This document shows positions 14,724 to 23,536 of a DNA stretch of 41,676 nucleotides, piece after piece. The stretch comes from Arcticibacter svalbardensis MN12-7. GTDB taxonomy: Bacteria; Bacteroidota; Bacteroidia; Sphingobacteriales; Sphingobacteriaceae. Within the stretch, counting starts at the first letter, position 1. Each line of letters begins with the position of its first letter. Under the pieces are notes generated by a model, which saw only the letters and a program-made list of their open reading frames with translations, searched no databases and had not been told where the DNA came from. The stretch is taken from NCBI RefSeq assembly GCF_000403135.1, contig NZ_AQPN01000047.1:1-41676 (forward strand), in the 5' to 3' direction. Position numbers and translations under genes: made by a program.

Positions 14724-15090
14724 CTGTAGTATAGTATTAAATTTGATATACGATTTTCTCGTGTATGTGATGTAAAAATATGATTTTTCAATATAGGCTA
14801 TATAAGTTATCTCATGTAAATTTTAAATAGCCTGATGCAAAATACAAAATTTGGCTGATTGTAAGGGTAATTGCTTAAAGAATGGAATTTTTACTAATTT
14901 CACCAGGATAAAAGGTGATACGCGTTTTTGTATTCTGCGGTATTTCATATTTACAAAGTATATGGTATGATTCTTCGCCTATTATAAACTCAAAGTTCTT
15001 ACTGATTCGTGATGTAGATAAACAGATCGTATGTAATCATTCTCGTTTTATGACCTCAAAGTTCTTACTATTTTCAATATATAGAAACTA
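14724..15090. other. intergenic region with a 15-bp direct repeat
   Basis: This 367-bp divergent region has no ORF of note. CTCAAAGTTCTTACT occurs perfectly at 14989-15003 and 15055-15069 (period 66), each preceded by a partly matching ATTCT...C...TTAT stretch. The second copy ends 21 nt before the aldo/keto reductase ATG, so the pair could be regulator sites or a short duplication. Confidence 0.5.
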
Positions 15091-16080
15091 ATGGTATATA
15101 TTCCTTCTTCTTCCCGGTATTCAAATATGGAATACCGCCGCTGCGGAAACAGTGGGTTAAAACTCCCTGCTATGTCGCTAGGCTTGTGGCATAATTTCGG
15201 CCATGCTTCAGATAAGACAAACAGTCGCAATCTGATTACAACAGCATTTGATGCTGGAATTACGCATTTTGATCTGGCTAACAACTATGGACCTCCTCCG
15301 GGATCTGCGGAAACGCGTTTTGGTAAAATAGTACATACTGATCTGAGTGGTTGTCGTGATGAGCTGGTTATATCTTCTAAAGCCGGATACAATATGTGGG
15401 ACGGACCTTATGGAGAATGGGGTTCACGTAAGTATTTGATATCGAGTTTAGATCAGAGTTTGAAAAGAATGAATCTGGACTATGTGGATATTTTTTATTC
15501 TCATCGGCCTGATCCGGATACGCCTTTAGAAGAGACTATGGGGGCGCTGGATCATATCGTACGTCAGGGTAAAGCGCTTTATGTGGGAATTTCAAATTAT
15601 AAGCCTGAGGAAGCAGAAAAGGCCATATTAATTTTAAAAGAATTGGGTACTCCTTGTCTGATTCATCAAGCCAAATATTCAATGTTTGAACGATGGGCGG
15701 AAGATGGGCTTCTAGATTTGCTGGAAGATAAAGGCTTGGGCTGTATTGCTTTTTCGCCTTTGGCTCAAGGTCTGCTTACTGATAAATATCTGAATGGAAT
15801 TCCTCAAGACTCAAGAGTTGCTACTAGTGGGGTGTTTTTGAAAGAGAGTAATATTACTGAAGAGGTTCGAGTAGTGATTAGGCAGTTAAATGAAGTTGCA
15901 CAGTCAAGGGGACAAAAACTTGCGCATATGACTTTGGCCTGGTTATTAAAGGATGAGCGGATTACATCCGTATTAATAGGAGCGAGTCGGCCAGAGCAAA
16001 TTACCGATTCATTACTGGCACTAGGTAATACTGCTTTTAGCGAGGAGGAGCTTGCTTTGATCAATTCAATTTTGAAGTAA
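15091..16080 (+). CDS. aldo/keto reductase, YghZ-like
   Basis: A cytoplasmic NADPH-dependent reductase of 329 aa with the (beta/alpha)8 AKR fold. The N-terminus 'YRRCGNSGLKLPAMSLGLWHNFG' (outline) is characteristic of the E. coli YghZ (glyceraldehyde reductase) group. Catalytic residues are visible as Asp and Tyr in 'FDLANNYGPP', Lys in 'VISSKAGY' and His in 'DIFYSHRPD'. 'FSPLAQGLLTDKY' and 'SVLIGASRPEQI' form the cofactor side. The first ATG (15091) fits family starts. It is monocistronic, followed by a long repeat-bearing gap. The physiological aldehyde is unknown. Confidence 0.9.
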   Translation: MVYIPSSSRYSNMEYRRCGNSGLKLPAMSLGLWHNFGHASDKTNSRNLITTAFDAGITHFDLANNYGPPPGSAETRFGKIVHTDLSGCRDELVISSKAGYNMWDGPYGEWGSRKYLISSLDQSLKRMNLDYVDIFYSHRPDPDTPLEETMGALDHIVRQGKALYVGISNYKPEEAEKAILILKELGTPCLIHQAKYSMFERWAEDGLLDLLEDKGLGCIAFSPLAQGLLTDKYLNGIPQDSRVATSGVFLKESNITEEVRVVIRQLNEVAQSRGQKLAHMTLAWLLKDERITSVLIGASRPEQITDSLLALGNTAFSEEELALINSILK

Positions 16081-16085
16081 GGGGA

Positions 16086-16407
16086 GTTGGTTGATTGGGG
16101 TTTTAATTTGAAGCGCAGGATTAAATTTTTCAATGTTTATGCCTATATAGGAAATGGGCTGATTTTTAATTTATAGCATAGGAATGAATGTTTTTCGATG
16201 CATGTAACTATTTGGGTAATTGAATGATTTTCAAGTCAAAGTGCATGATTAATGTTTTTTGGCGCTTATAAATAAGTAGGCAATGAGTTGATTTTCAAGT
16301 TAAAGTATAGGATTAAATGTTTTAGATGTTTATGACTATGTAGGTAATGAGTTTATTTCAAGTTAACGCCTAAGATTAAATGCTTTTTGGCGCGTTTGAC
16401 TATGTAG
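16086..16407 (+). repeat. five tandem imperfect 64-65 bp repeats
   Basis: Units: 16086-16150, 16151-16215, 16216-16279, 16280-16343, 16344-16407. Shared blocks in each unit are TTGATTTTCAAGTTAAAG, AGGATTAAATG and TATGACTATGTAG, in that order, with the last three copies closest to each other. The period is not a multiple of three and the units contain stops, so they are not coding. Confidence 0.8.
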
Positions 16408-16470
16408 GAAGTGAAAATTATGTTCCAGATAAAGCTCCGGAAGGAATATATATGAAATTTATTAAAACAC

Positions 16471-16504
16471 TATTTCAGTTATATCTTGAGATATGACTGA
16501 AATA
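16471..16504. repeat. 15-bp inverted repeat with TTGA loop
   Basis: TATTTCAGTTATATC (16471-16485) pairs with GATATGACTGAAATA (16490-16504) with a single G-T wobble and a 4-nt loop. There is no U-tract on the plus side, so it is not a clear terminator. It may be a leader structure, an operator, or part of an untranslated RNA. Confidence 0.6.
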
Positions 16505-16832
16505 AGAAAGTAGTTTTCTTCAAGAAATAATCTTTTGACTCTTCATGGATTAATAAATAGAACCAAGGCATGTTTTATTACGTATACTTAAATATCTGAT
16601 GTGTTTTGAAGTCTAATTGTCCATAAATACCAACATATTTGATAGATAAAACCAGATTGGATGGCAATTTAATAGAGGGATACAAAACGGAATGGTAAGT
16701 AGCTATACATCAGTATGATAATATATAAAAAACTATACTAATTATCATGTGTTATGTTTTTAAATATGATTATAATATTTGCTTTGATTGTGTTAAATTA
16801 TTGTTAATGTTTTAATTAAATGATTTTATTTT

Positions 16833-16840
16833 TATATTTG
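16833..16840 (+). promoter_or_regulatory. -7 element (TATATTTG) for the sugar-phosphate transferase gene
   Basis: A perfect match to TAnnTTTG, 22 nt before the ATG at 16863. The -33 element is weak (TGTTT near 16808). Confidence 0.5.
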
Positions 16841-16862
16841 TTGTAACATTAATTGGGGATTT

Positions 16863-18257
16863 ATGCAAACACGATACTTATATTTATTGCGTTTTGTGCT
16901 TTTAGCTACGGATATAATCTTAATAAACGCATCATTCTTTTTGGCATTCTATGCCGTATTTGGCATACAAGCATCACCGTTGGAAGGGTCATATAAGAAT
17001 TATCTGCTTGTTTGTAATCTGATATGGTTTTTCTCATCTAACGTATGCGGACTATACCGTAATGAATCATTAGCTGAAATTGTAAGTATTTATAGAGCTA
17101 GCTGGAGAGCAGTTGCCTTCCATGCTGTACTTTTTGTTTTTTATCTGACATTCTCAGATAATTATACCATTTCAAGGGCCTTTATAATAACACTTTACCT
17201 GGCAATCAGCGTTGCTTTTTTATTAAGCCGTTTTGCTGGAACATTTTTTGAATTTGTGTTATACAGGCACTTTAAAGTAAGTAAACCTGTTGCTGTTTTA
17301 GGTAAAAACAATACTGGACTACGTCTTGCAGGTTATCTGGAGAAAAGTCAAAACTTTAAATTTGAAGGGTTTCTTCATAATGATGAGGAAGATACACTTT
17401 TTGTTAAAGAGGATGGGTCTTTATTGCCATCGACTTGTAAGCATATTGCCGACGCTGCTAGTCGGGGTATTAAGGATGTTTATGTGTCGTTGACTCCTGA
17501 TAGGATGGTTGAAGCGAAGTATCTGTTAGAGGAAGCAGAGCGTCAATGTGTGAGACTTAAATTTGTGCCCGATTTAACAGGTTCGCTGACTGCTCCTTTT
17601 ACAATGAGCTACATGGGTGAATTTCCCGTTATAAGTTTACGCCATGAGCCTTTGGAAAATATGCAAAATCGTTTTAAGAAGCGAGTCTTTGATATTATTT
17701 TTAGTTCATTAGTGGTGATTTTTGTAATGAGCTGGTTGGTTCCCATTATTGGAATCATTATAAAAAGTCAAAGTAGAGGTCCAATATTCTTCAGGCAATT
17801 GCGTAGTGGAAGGAATAATGAGCCATTCTGGTGTTATAAATTCCGGAGTATGAAGATGAATAATGATAGCGACAAGAAACAAGCTAGTAAAGACGATGAT
17901 CGGATTACTCCAATTGGGAAGTTTCTTAGGAAAAGCAGCTTGGATGAATTCCCTCAATTTTTCAATGTTTTGCTTGGGAATATGAGTATAATAGGTCCGC
18001 GACCTCATATGATTAAACATACAGAACAGTATAGTGCCATTATTGACCGTTATATGGTTAGGCAATTTTTGAAACCAGGTATCAGTGGTTGGGCACAGGT
18101 TAATGGTTTTAGGGGTGAAACTGAAGATCCCCGTTTAATGGAAAAGCGTGTTGAGCATGATATATGGTATATGGAGAACTGGAGCTCAATGCTAGATGTT
18201 AAGATAATTTTTATGACGGTTATTAATATGTTTAAAGGCGAGGATAACGCTTATTAA
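16863..18257 (+). CDS. undecaprenyl-phosphate sugar-1-phosphate transferase (WcaJ/polyprenyl glycosylphosphotransferase type)
   Basis: This is the initiating enzyme for exopolysaccharide or capsule units, moving a sugar-1-phosphate from a UDP-sugar to undecaprenyl phosphate at the inner membrane. Four membrane helices lie in residues 8-130, a nucleotide-binding-like domain about 140-250, then a fifth hydrophobic segment (about 280-300) and the bacterial sugar transferase domain. Key motifs are 'KRVFDI', 'GPIFFRQLRSG', 'YKFRSM', 'KSSLDEFPQ', 'MSIIGPRPH' and 'KPGISGWAQVNG'. At 464 aa the length is normal. It is monocistronic here, between its own promoter and a strong terminator; the rest of the polysaccharide cluster is not next to it. 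Confidence 0.9.
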   Translation: MQTRYLYLLRFVLLATDIILINASFFLAFYAVFGIQASPLEGSYKNYLLVCNLIWFFSSNVCGLYRNESLAEIVSIYRASWRAVAFHAVLFVFYLTFSDNYTISRAFIITLYLAISVAFLLSRFAGTFFEFVLYRHFKVSKPVAVLGKNNTGLRLAGYLEKSQNFKFEGFLHNDEEDTLFVKEDGSLLPSTCKHIADAASRGIKDVYVSLTPDRMVEAKYLLEEAERQCVRLKFVPDLTGSLTAPFTMSYMGEFPVISLRHEPLENMQNRFKKRVFDIIFSSLVVIFVMSWLVPIIGIIIKSQSRGPIFFRQLRSGRNNEPFWCYKFRSMKMNNDSDKKQASKDDDRITPIGKFLRKSSLDEFPQFFNVLLGNMSIIGPRPHMIKHTEQYSAIIDRYMVRQFLKPGISGWAQVNGFRGETEDPRLMEKRVEHDIWYMENWSSMLDVKIIFMTVINMFKGEDNAY

Positions 18258-18306
18258 TATTATATGTTAAAGTGTTTGCTCCATTTATAGAGGCATTACT
18301 TATAGG

Positions 18307-18350
18307 AATCTTATAAATTAACCCTAGGATTAATTTATAAGATTTTTTTT
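18307..18350 (+). terminator. rho-independent terminator of the sugar transferase gene
   Basis: A perfect 15-bp stem (18307-18321 with 18330-18344), an 8-nt loop CCCTAGGA, and a continued T-run to 18350. Confidence 0.85.
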
Positions 18351-18890
18351 GTATAAGGGATTTTTTTAGAATGTATGCCAGTATTCTCAACTGCTCTCGC
18401 TGTTTCTTTTGTCAAGAATGCATAACCTTATAGTCTGAATGTTTTCAATTATAAATATCCCGAATTATTGGATTGGATTTTTATGCCCTGAGAGTGGATG
18501 TTAATTTTATTACTTCGCAGGAAATAGCAGGTATTGTTATATCTGTTTCACGTACATATAATGTTGCAAACTGATGAAAATTTAATGCTCTATCCCATTA
18601 ACAATAAATAACAGATATGTTTTATCAACTACTTTTCCTTAAGGATATATCCTGATAGAGCAAATTGGCAAATTAGAGTAAGTTTTTTAGTTATTTTATG
18701 TGATCTTAATGAAAATGTTTTGGGGTGGTATTTTTTTTCAAAAGGAAACTAAATCTACTAATGTGAAAAAGTATACCTTGATTCTATACTTTTAGTAAAG
18801 TGGGCCCACAAGCGTTTAAATATTGAATAGATAAATAATCACTAGAAATTTCACATGTGCAATAAAACATGATATTTTGTGATATATTAC
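18351..18890. other. 540-bp AT-rich gene-free region with nested palindromes
   Basis: No gene was recognised. Structures seen are GCTCTATC (18587-18594) inverted as GATAGAGC (18654-18661) directly after the 12-bp palindrome AGGATATATCCT (18642-18653), and a 9-bp inverted repeat AAAAGTATA (18767-18775) / TATACTTTT (18785-18793). They lie upstream of the surface-protein promoter and may be regulatory. Confidence 0.45.
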
Positions 18891-18921
18891 TTGTTATAAC
18901 GTGCTTTATATCATATATTTG
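18891..18921 (+). promoter_or_regulatory. Bacteroidota-type promoter for the surface-protein cluster
   Basis: TTG (18891-18893), 20 nt, TATATTTG (18914-18921): a very good match to the TTG/TAnnTTTG consensus. It lies inside the longest open frame, which extends to a GTG at 18901, and so sets the true start at 18988. Confidence 0.65.
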
Positions 18922-18987
18922 TACGATTTCTTACACATTATTATTGTATTGAAATTCCATACATCTTCAAACTTTAAAATAAATTAT

Positions 18988-19704
18988 ATGAAATCAACGC
19001 TCTTAATGGTTTTGACAAGCTGCGGAATGCTGGCTAGCACTGCAACTTACGCTCAACAGGAATGGCTGCCAGATGGGACACTTGGTCATCCCGCATTTAC
19101 AAACTCAGTAGGATTTACTGTGGGTACTCAAGGAGTCGGAGTAGAGGTTGGTACACCTTTATCCACCCGATTTAATCTAAGGTTGTCCACAACCTTGCTT
19201 CCTTATAAAGGTGATGTTGTAAAGAAATTCAACAGTAACTTTGATTATAAGGCTGATTTTAAGGTTGAGTTTATGAACTTCAGTGGTTTTATTGATTGGC
19301 AACCCTTTCCAAACGCCGGAGTCTTGTTTCGTAAATTTGCTTTAAGCGCAGGTGGGGCTTACTTTTTTAAAGGTGGTGGTAATGCCAAAGTTATGTTAAA
19401 CGAACCTTACTATGTTGGTGATATTGCATTTTCACCAGAAGAGGTTGGCGTTTTAAACACTACTGTAGACTGGAAAGGCTGGGCTCCTTACGCAGGTTTA
19501 GGTTGGCATAATCTTGTATTAGCTGGAGATTTTAATATGGGAGTTAACTTAGGTGCTTATTATATTGGAGATCCGGATGTTAAAATGACAGCAACAAATT
19601 GGCTTTCTTCAAATCCTGAGGTTAATGAACCTATTCTAAGAAGAAATCTTAAAGATTACAAGTGGCTTCCTAAGTTCGAAATTAAATTCGCTTATAATTA
19701 TTAA
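18988..19704 (+). CDS. small outer-membrane beta-barrel protein, unrecognised
   Basis: A 238-aa protein with a signal peptide (residues 1-22, cleaved near 'ATYAQ'). The mature part alternates polar and hydrophobic residues in strands ('SVGFTVGTQGVGVEVG', 'FNLRLSTTLLPY', 'WAPYAGLGWHN') and ends 'FEIKFAYNY', the aromatic C-terminus usual for outer-membrane barrels. Size suggests about eight strands, OmpW/OmpX-like in scale, but I do not recognise the family. The GTG at 18901 would put the -7 element inside the gene and bury the signal peptide, so ATG 18988 is chosen. A lipoprotein gene follows after 11 nt, probably in the same operon. Confidence 0.75.
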   Translation: MKSTLLMVLTSCGMLASTATYAQQEWLPDGTLGHPAFTNSVGFTVGTQGVGVEVGTPLSTRFNLRLSTTLLPYKGDVVKKFNSNFDYKADFKVEFMNFSGFIDWQPFPNAGVLFRKFALSAGGAYFFKGGGNAKVMLNEPYYVGDIAFSPEEVGVLNTTVDWKGWAPYAGLGWHNLVLAGDFNMGVNLGAYYIGDPDVKMTATNWLSSNPEVNEPILRRNLKDYKWLPKFEIKFAYNY

Positions 19705-19715
19705 TACCTTTTGTT

Positions 19716-21335
19716 ATGAAAAAAATATTTTACCTATCAATAATGACTTTTATAAGTGTTTTTACTGCTTGTAAAAATCCGGCGGATGATATAAGAATTA
19801 TAATCACTCCTAATGTTTTCAATTACACGACTGCGATCAAAGTAGATGATGCGGCAGGAAATGCTCTACCCTCAAATCTTGTGATAGAGATTGCAGGTCC
19901 GGATGCAGGTGCGGTTTATACACCAGCAGGGAATAAAAGCTTTACTGTTCAGGATGGCTATATTTACATGGGTATCGATCCTCATAAGGATCCTACAAGT
20001 GGTTCCCCATTAGAATTCAATGTAAAAGTTAGTGGGGATGCAATTCTGAATGTAAATATTCCATTTACTATTACTGCCGGCCAGGGATATCAGTTAAAAC
20101 CTATTAAAATCCTTAATATAAATAATCCGCCTTCTGGAGCATCGGTAAATAAACCATCGTTTAGTGTAGCTACTCTTGCTACACAGGATGTTACAATTAG
20201 TACAAATACAACAACGTCGTCTTTGGTATCTACTATGAACATTTATACCGGGACTCAGTTTTTAAATGCGGCAGGACAAGTATTGTCTGGTGATAGATTT
20301 ACTTCAGTTTTGGTTAATTTGGATCCTAGTACCCAAGCTGGTATTGCTCTCTTTCCTGGTGGAAGTTTGACAAGTGAAGCTATTGTGAATGCTGCAGGTC
20401 AAACTATATCAGGTACATTTGTGCCAGCTGCTATAACTGATATAGAATTTTATGTTAATGACCTCGAAGTTAAAGGCTTTAGTAAAGATGTAATGATGAT
20501 TCAGGATATTAATCCATCTTACATTAATCCTAAAACAGGTGCCATAGTAAAGGTTGGTGATCTTTTAGAAATATTCAGTTATGAAGTTACAACTGGTATT
20601 TTTAAGTTTGAAAGAACAGCTTCTGTTATTAGTCACAATAATGGCAAATTAGCTGTCACTTATCCAATAAATCACTTAACCGCTTATATAGCAGGGTATG
20701 TTGAGGGTGCTTGTTCAAGCTCCAGCCTTCAGCTGAATGCTACCTGGATGACTCAAGGAGTATCCTATCCATTAAATATTAAATTTATGAATGCTCAGAA
20801 TCAGGTCATTCAGGATCAGATATTGAATGTTTCGAGTACTAACACACTAATTCCTCTACCGGTTGTGCCTACTGGAACTTCAACCTTAATTATTACACAT
20901 TCTTCTACAGGAGCAGTCCTTTTTAATGGCTCTGTAACTGTTAACTGTGGTTCAGTGATTTCCGCTACATTAACCTCTGTTGCGCAGCAACCGATAGTAA
21001 CTATGCAGTTGTTTGTTAGGTGTCCCGGTCAAACGGTTACAGTATCCGCTTTGCCAACATTCCAGTTGTATTATCGCTTGACAGGATCGAACGCATCTTT
21101 CCTTCCTTTGGGTGAAGTTGTAAAAGGTTACATTTCAACTACTAGTTTAGATGTAACAAAAAGATATGACTTTAGAGGTATTTGGGAAAGTACACCTAAA
21201 ACTGTAGGTGATAAGGCAATAGTTGCTAACAATTCTACAACTGTAGGTGATGGTGTAGGAGAGAATCTTGGACAATATGATTCAGTAAATAATCTTGATA
21301 TGTTGAAACAAGCTTGTGCTTCAATAGGTCAATAA
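19716..21335 (+). CDS. large surface lipoprotein, unrecognised
   Basis: The N-terminus is a lipoprotein signal peptide with lipobox 'VFTAC' (lipidated Cys19). The 539-aa mature part is Ser/Thr/Asn-rich, almost wholly beta-strand by pattern, and looks like several Ig-like sandwiches. The first covers about 25-140 with 'VDDAAGNALPSNLVIEIAGP'. A central block runs to about 325. The C-terminal block has five cysteines ('EGACSS', 'VNCGS', 'VRCPGQ', 'KQACAS' and others nearby) that could form disulfides. It sits 11 nt after the small barrel gene and is followed by a strong terminator. I cannot name a family. Surface display or adhesion is a guess from composition. Confidence 0.7.
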   Translation: MKKIFYLSIMTFISVFTACKNPADDIRIIITPNVFNYTTAIKVDDAAGNALPSNLVIEIAGPDAGAVYTPAGNKSFTVQDGYIYMGIDPHKDPTSGSPLEFNVKVSGDAILNVNIPFTITAGQGYQLKPIKILNINNPPSGASVNKPSFSVATLATQDVTISTNTTTSSLVSTMNIYTGTQFLNAAGQVLSGDRFTSVLVNLDPSTQAGIALFPGGSLTSEAIVNAAGQTISGTFVPAAITDIEFYVNDLEVKGFSKDVMMIQDINPSYINPKTGAIVKVGDLLEIFSYEVTTGIFKFERTASVISHNNGKLAVTYPINHLTAYIAGYVEGACSSSSLQLNATWMTQGVSYPLNIKFMNAQNQVIQDQILNVSSTNTLIPLPVVPTGTSTLIITHSSTGAVLFNGSVTVNCGSVISATLTSVAQQPIVTMQLFVRCPGQTVTVSALPTFQLYYRLTGSNASFLPLGEVVKGYISTTSLDVTKRYDFRGIWESTPKTVGDKAIVANNSTTVGDGVGENLGQYDSVNNLDMLKQACASIGQ

Positions 21336-21352
21336 AACTATATAATTAATTC

Positions 21353-21388
21353 AAAAAGGGGGTATACTAATGGTGTGCCCCCTTTTTT
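21353..21388 (+). terminator. rho-independent terminator after the large lipoprotein
   Basis: AAAAAGGGGG (21353-21362) pairs with CCCCCTTTTT (21378-21387), followed by a further T. The stem is GC-rich at its core, and the U-tract side faces plus-strand transcription. It separates the first two surface genes from the second lipoprotein. Confidence 0.85.
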
Positions 21389-21546
21389 GTTCATAATTAA
21401 TCAGATAGTAATACGGTTTAGGAATTATAAGTATGGTATTACATTTACCTTAGGTTACGCTAAATAATGATCTTCGTCATTTAATAAGAAATAAATTTAC
21501 TTTTCGGTTTCATATGTTAAGATTTGTTCAACCAATTTTAATAATT

Positions 21547-22434
21547 ATGAAAAATATATTGCTTCTAACCAGTATGGTTTTTTTTCTCTTTGCATGTAAT
21601 AAAAGTAATATTGATAAGCCTGATATTCTTTATCCTGTACAGGTTCAAGTGGCTCTTGATGTGAGTCCTTTCAAAGATATGGGTAGCCCAGGGACAATAA
21701 CTTCTTCTACTGCCGATACAGCGCTAAATAAACTAGGCGTTTTATATTTTTCAGTTTTTGATGAGACAGGTAAATTTTTACATCAAGTAGAACAGTTAAG
21801 AGCGTCTCCTAATTTCGGTGTCTTTTCTGATCAGCTTAAAGTTGGAAAGTACACAATTGTTGTAACTGCGAGTACTGGAGAAATTTTAATTTCAAATGCT
21901 CCACTTACACTTTCCGTTACAAAGTTTAAAGCTATCTCAGCGAGCGGTGATATTTTTTTTATTAAAAGTGATATTACTGTTACCTCCGAAGGTTTGATTC
22001 AAAAGTTATTTTTGAAAAGGCCTGTGAGTTACCTGGAATTAAAAAGCACATCTGCAATTGCTAGTACTGTATCGAAAATTTCATTTTCTGTTATTAATGA
22101 GGCCCCTTATTTTTGGTGTGCCACTGAAGTTGTTGATTTAAATATAATAGAAAAGTCAACCGTTATTAAAGATGTGACCACCGCGAATCGGTCTAATTTT
22201 AGTATAGGGAAATATATCATGAATGATCAACAGCTTCTTTCCATACAAATAAGTACATTGGATGCTGCCGGGGGTGTCATTAAAAGTAAAACTATTGGTA
22301 GCATAAAAATGGAAAGAAACAAGATGAGGTCTATAAGTGCAAATTTGACGGATCTGATGGCAGTGGGTATTGGGCTGGATCTTAATGATGAATGGCAAGT
22401 AGATACAATTTCGATCCCATTTCAGCTTTATTAA
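21547..22434 (+). CDS. lipoprotein resembling FimB/Mfa2-type fimbrial subunits
   Basis: Translation from the ATG at 21547 gives a 295-aa lipoprotein with lipobox 'FLFAC'. The longer frame to 21514 would place 11 extra residues before the signal peptide. Mid-protein features recall the FimB/Mfa2 fimbrial anchor family of Bacteroidota: 'LYFSVFDETGKFLHQVEQ', 'LKVGKYTIVVTAS', and near the end 'MERNKMRSISANL' in place of the family's E-R-N-K...TGNL. The match is from memory of patterns, so it is moderate only. No major fimbrillin gene (FimA/Mfa1) is adjacent, and the gene converges on recA across a shared terminator. Confidence 0.65.
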   Translation: MKNILLLTSMVFFLFACNKSNIDKPDILYPVQVQVALDVSPFKDMGSPGTITSSTADTALNKLGVLYFSVFDETGKFLHQVEQLRASPNFGVFSDQLKVGKYTIVVTASTGEILISNAPLTLSVTKFKAISASGDIFFIKSDITVTSEGLIQKLFLKRPVSYLELKSTSAIASTVSKISFSVINEAPYFWCATEVVDLNIIEKSTVIKDVTTANRSNFSIGKYIMNDQQLLSIQISTLDAAGGVIKSKTIGSIKMERNKMRSISANLTDLMAVGIGLDLNDEWQVDTISIPFQLY

Positions 22435-22444
22435 TATCTTAAAA

Positions 22445-22506
22445 AAAAATTCTGTATTAGTAACAACATGTCATACTGCATGAAATTATACTAATACAGA
22501 ATTTTT
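22445..22506. terminator. bidirectional terminator between lipoprotein and recA
   Basis: A perfect 18-bp stem: 22445-22462 (AAAAATTCTGTATTAGTA) with 22489-22506. The A-run lies on the left and the T-run on the right, and CATG...CATG can pair within the loop. Convergent genes end on either side. Confidence 0.85.
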
Positions 22507-22514
22507 ATTTTTAA

Positions 22515-23513
22515 TTAAGCGGTAACACCAGATACAGCTTCTCTAATTAGTGCTTCAAGTTCGTCAGCTAACTCAACATTATCTGTTAATAACTGTTTAA
22601 CAGCATCTCTTCCTTGTCCTAATTTGGTGTCTTTGTAGCTAAACCAAGATCCAGACTTTTTGATAATTTCATATTCAACTCCTAGATCTATTATTTCCCC
22701 TATTTTTGAAATACCTAATCCAAACATGATATCAAATTCCGCAATACGGAAAGGGGGAGCAACTTTGTTTTTTACGATTTTAACTTTTGTCCTGTTTCCA
22801 GATACTTCATCAGAATCTTTAATTTGAGAAATACGTCGCACATCTAAACGTATTGAAGCATAAAACTTAAGGGCATTGCCACCTGTTGTTGTTTCTGGAT
22901 TTCCAAACATCACACCAATCTTTTCACGTAGCTGATTGATGAAAATGCAACAACATCCTGTTTTGGAGATGGTACCAGTTAGTTTTCTTAAAGCCTGCGA
23001 CATTAACCGGGCCTGTAATCCCATTTTTGACTCACCCATTTCACCTTCTATCTCTGCTTTAGGAACCAAAGCAGCTACAGAATCAATGACGATAATATCA
23101 ATAGCACCTGAACGTATTAGGTTATCGGCTATTTCTAATGCTTGCTCGCCATTGTCCGGTTGAGATATCAATAAATTCTCTACATCTACACCTAGTTTCT
23201 GGGCGTAAAATTTATCAAATGCATGCTCAGCATCAATAAAAGCTGCAATGCCACCCTTTTTTTGACTTTCAGCTATTGCATGTATTGCTAACGTTGTTTT
23301 ACCTGATGATTCTGGACCATATATTTCAATAACACGGCCTTTAGGAAGTCCTCCAATGCCTAAAGCAATGTCCAATCCAATTGAACCAGTTGATATGGTT
23401 TCAACTGATTCAACCGCTTTGTCCCCCAATTTCATTATCGTGCCTTTTCCATAAGACTTCTCAAGTTTATCAAGGGTTAACTGAAGTGCCTTCAACTTAT
23501 CTACGTTGCTCAT
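22515..23513 (-). CDS. recA: RecA recombinase
   Basis: RecA forms ATP-dependent filaments on single-stranded DNA, drives strand exchange and triggers SOS proteolysis. Walker A is 'GPESSGKT' (residues 66-73). '[10 protein letters not shown]' is the Walker B region, '[17 protein letters not shown]' is loop-1 region, and '[21 protein letters not shown]' (outline) is loop-2 region. At 332 aa it has a short acidic C-terminal tail compared with E. coli (353). It is monocistronic: its own -7 element lies at 23537-23544 and a strong terminator follows. No obvious LexA-type palindrome was seen upstream. Confidence 0.98.
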   Translation of the reverse strand: MSNVDKLKALQLTLDKLEKSYGKGTIMKLGDKAVESVETISTGSIGLDIALGIGGLPKGRVIEIYGPESSGKTTLAIHAIAESQKKGGIAAFIDAEHAFDKFYAQKLGVDVENLLISQPDNGEQALEIADNLIRSGAIDIIVIDSVAALVPKAEIEGEMGESKMGLQARLMSQALRKLTGTISKTGCCCIFINQLREKIGVMFGNPETTTGGNALKFYASIRLDVRRISQIKDSDEVSGNRTKVKIVKNKVAPPFRIAEFDIMFGLGISKIGEIIDLGVEYEIIKKSGSWFSYKDTKLGQGRDAVKQLLTDNVELADELEALIREAVSGVTA

Positions 23514-23536
23514 TTATTTAGTTTTATATAGTGTAT

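Larger units (their letters stand above)
16408..16862. other. AT-rich gene-free region before the sugar transferase gene
   Basis: Together with the repeats this makes a 782-bp gap. It contains a 15-bp hairpin (16471-16504) and a promoter -7 element at 16833-16840. No ORF or RNA gene was recognised. Confidence 0.5.

Noticed and set aside
16086-16407. CRISPR array
   Set aside because: Units adjoin without unique spacers, diverge strongly between copies, and no cas genes are near.
17709-18065. 118-codon minus-strand ORF antisense to the sugar transferase
   Set aside because: It lies fully within the sugar transferase domain coding region; no motif or promoter of its own.
18901-18987. N-terminal extension of the small barrel protein from a GTG start
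   Set aside because: It contains the promoter -7 element and would put 29 residues before a standard signal peptide.
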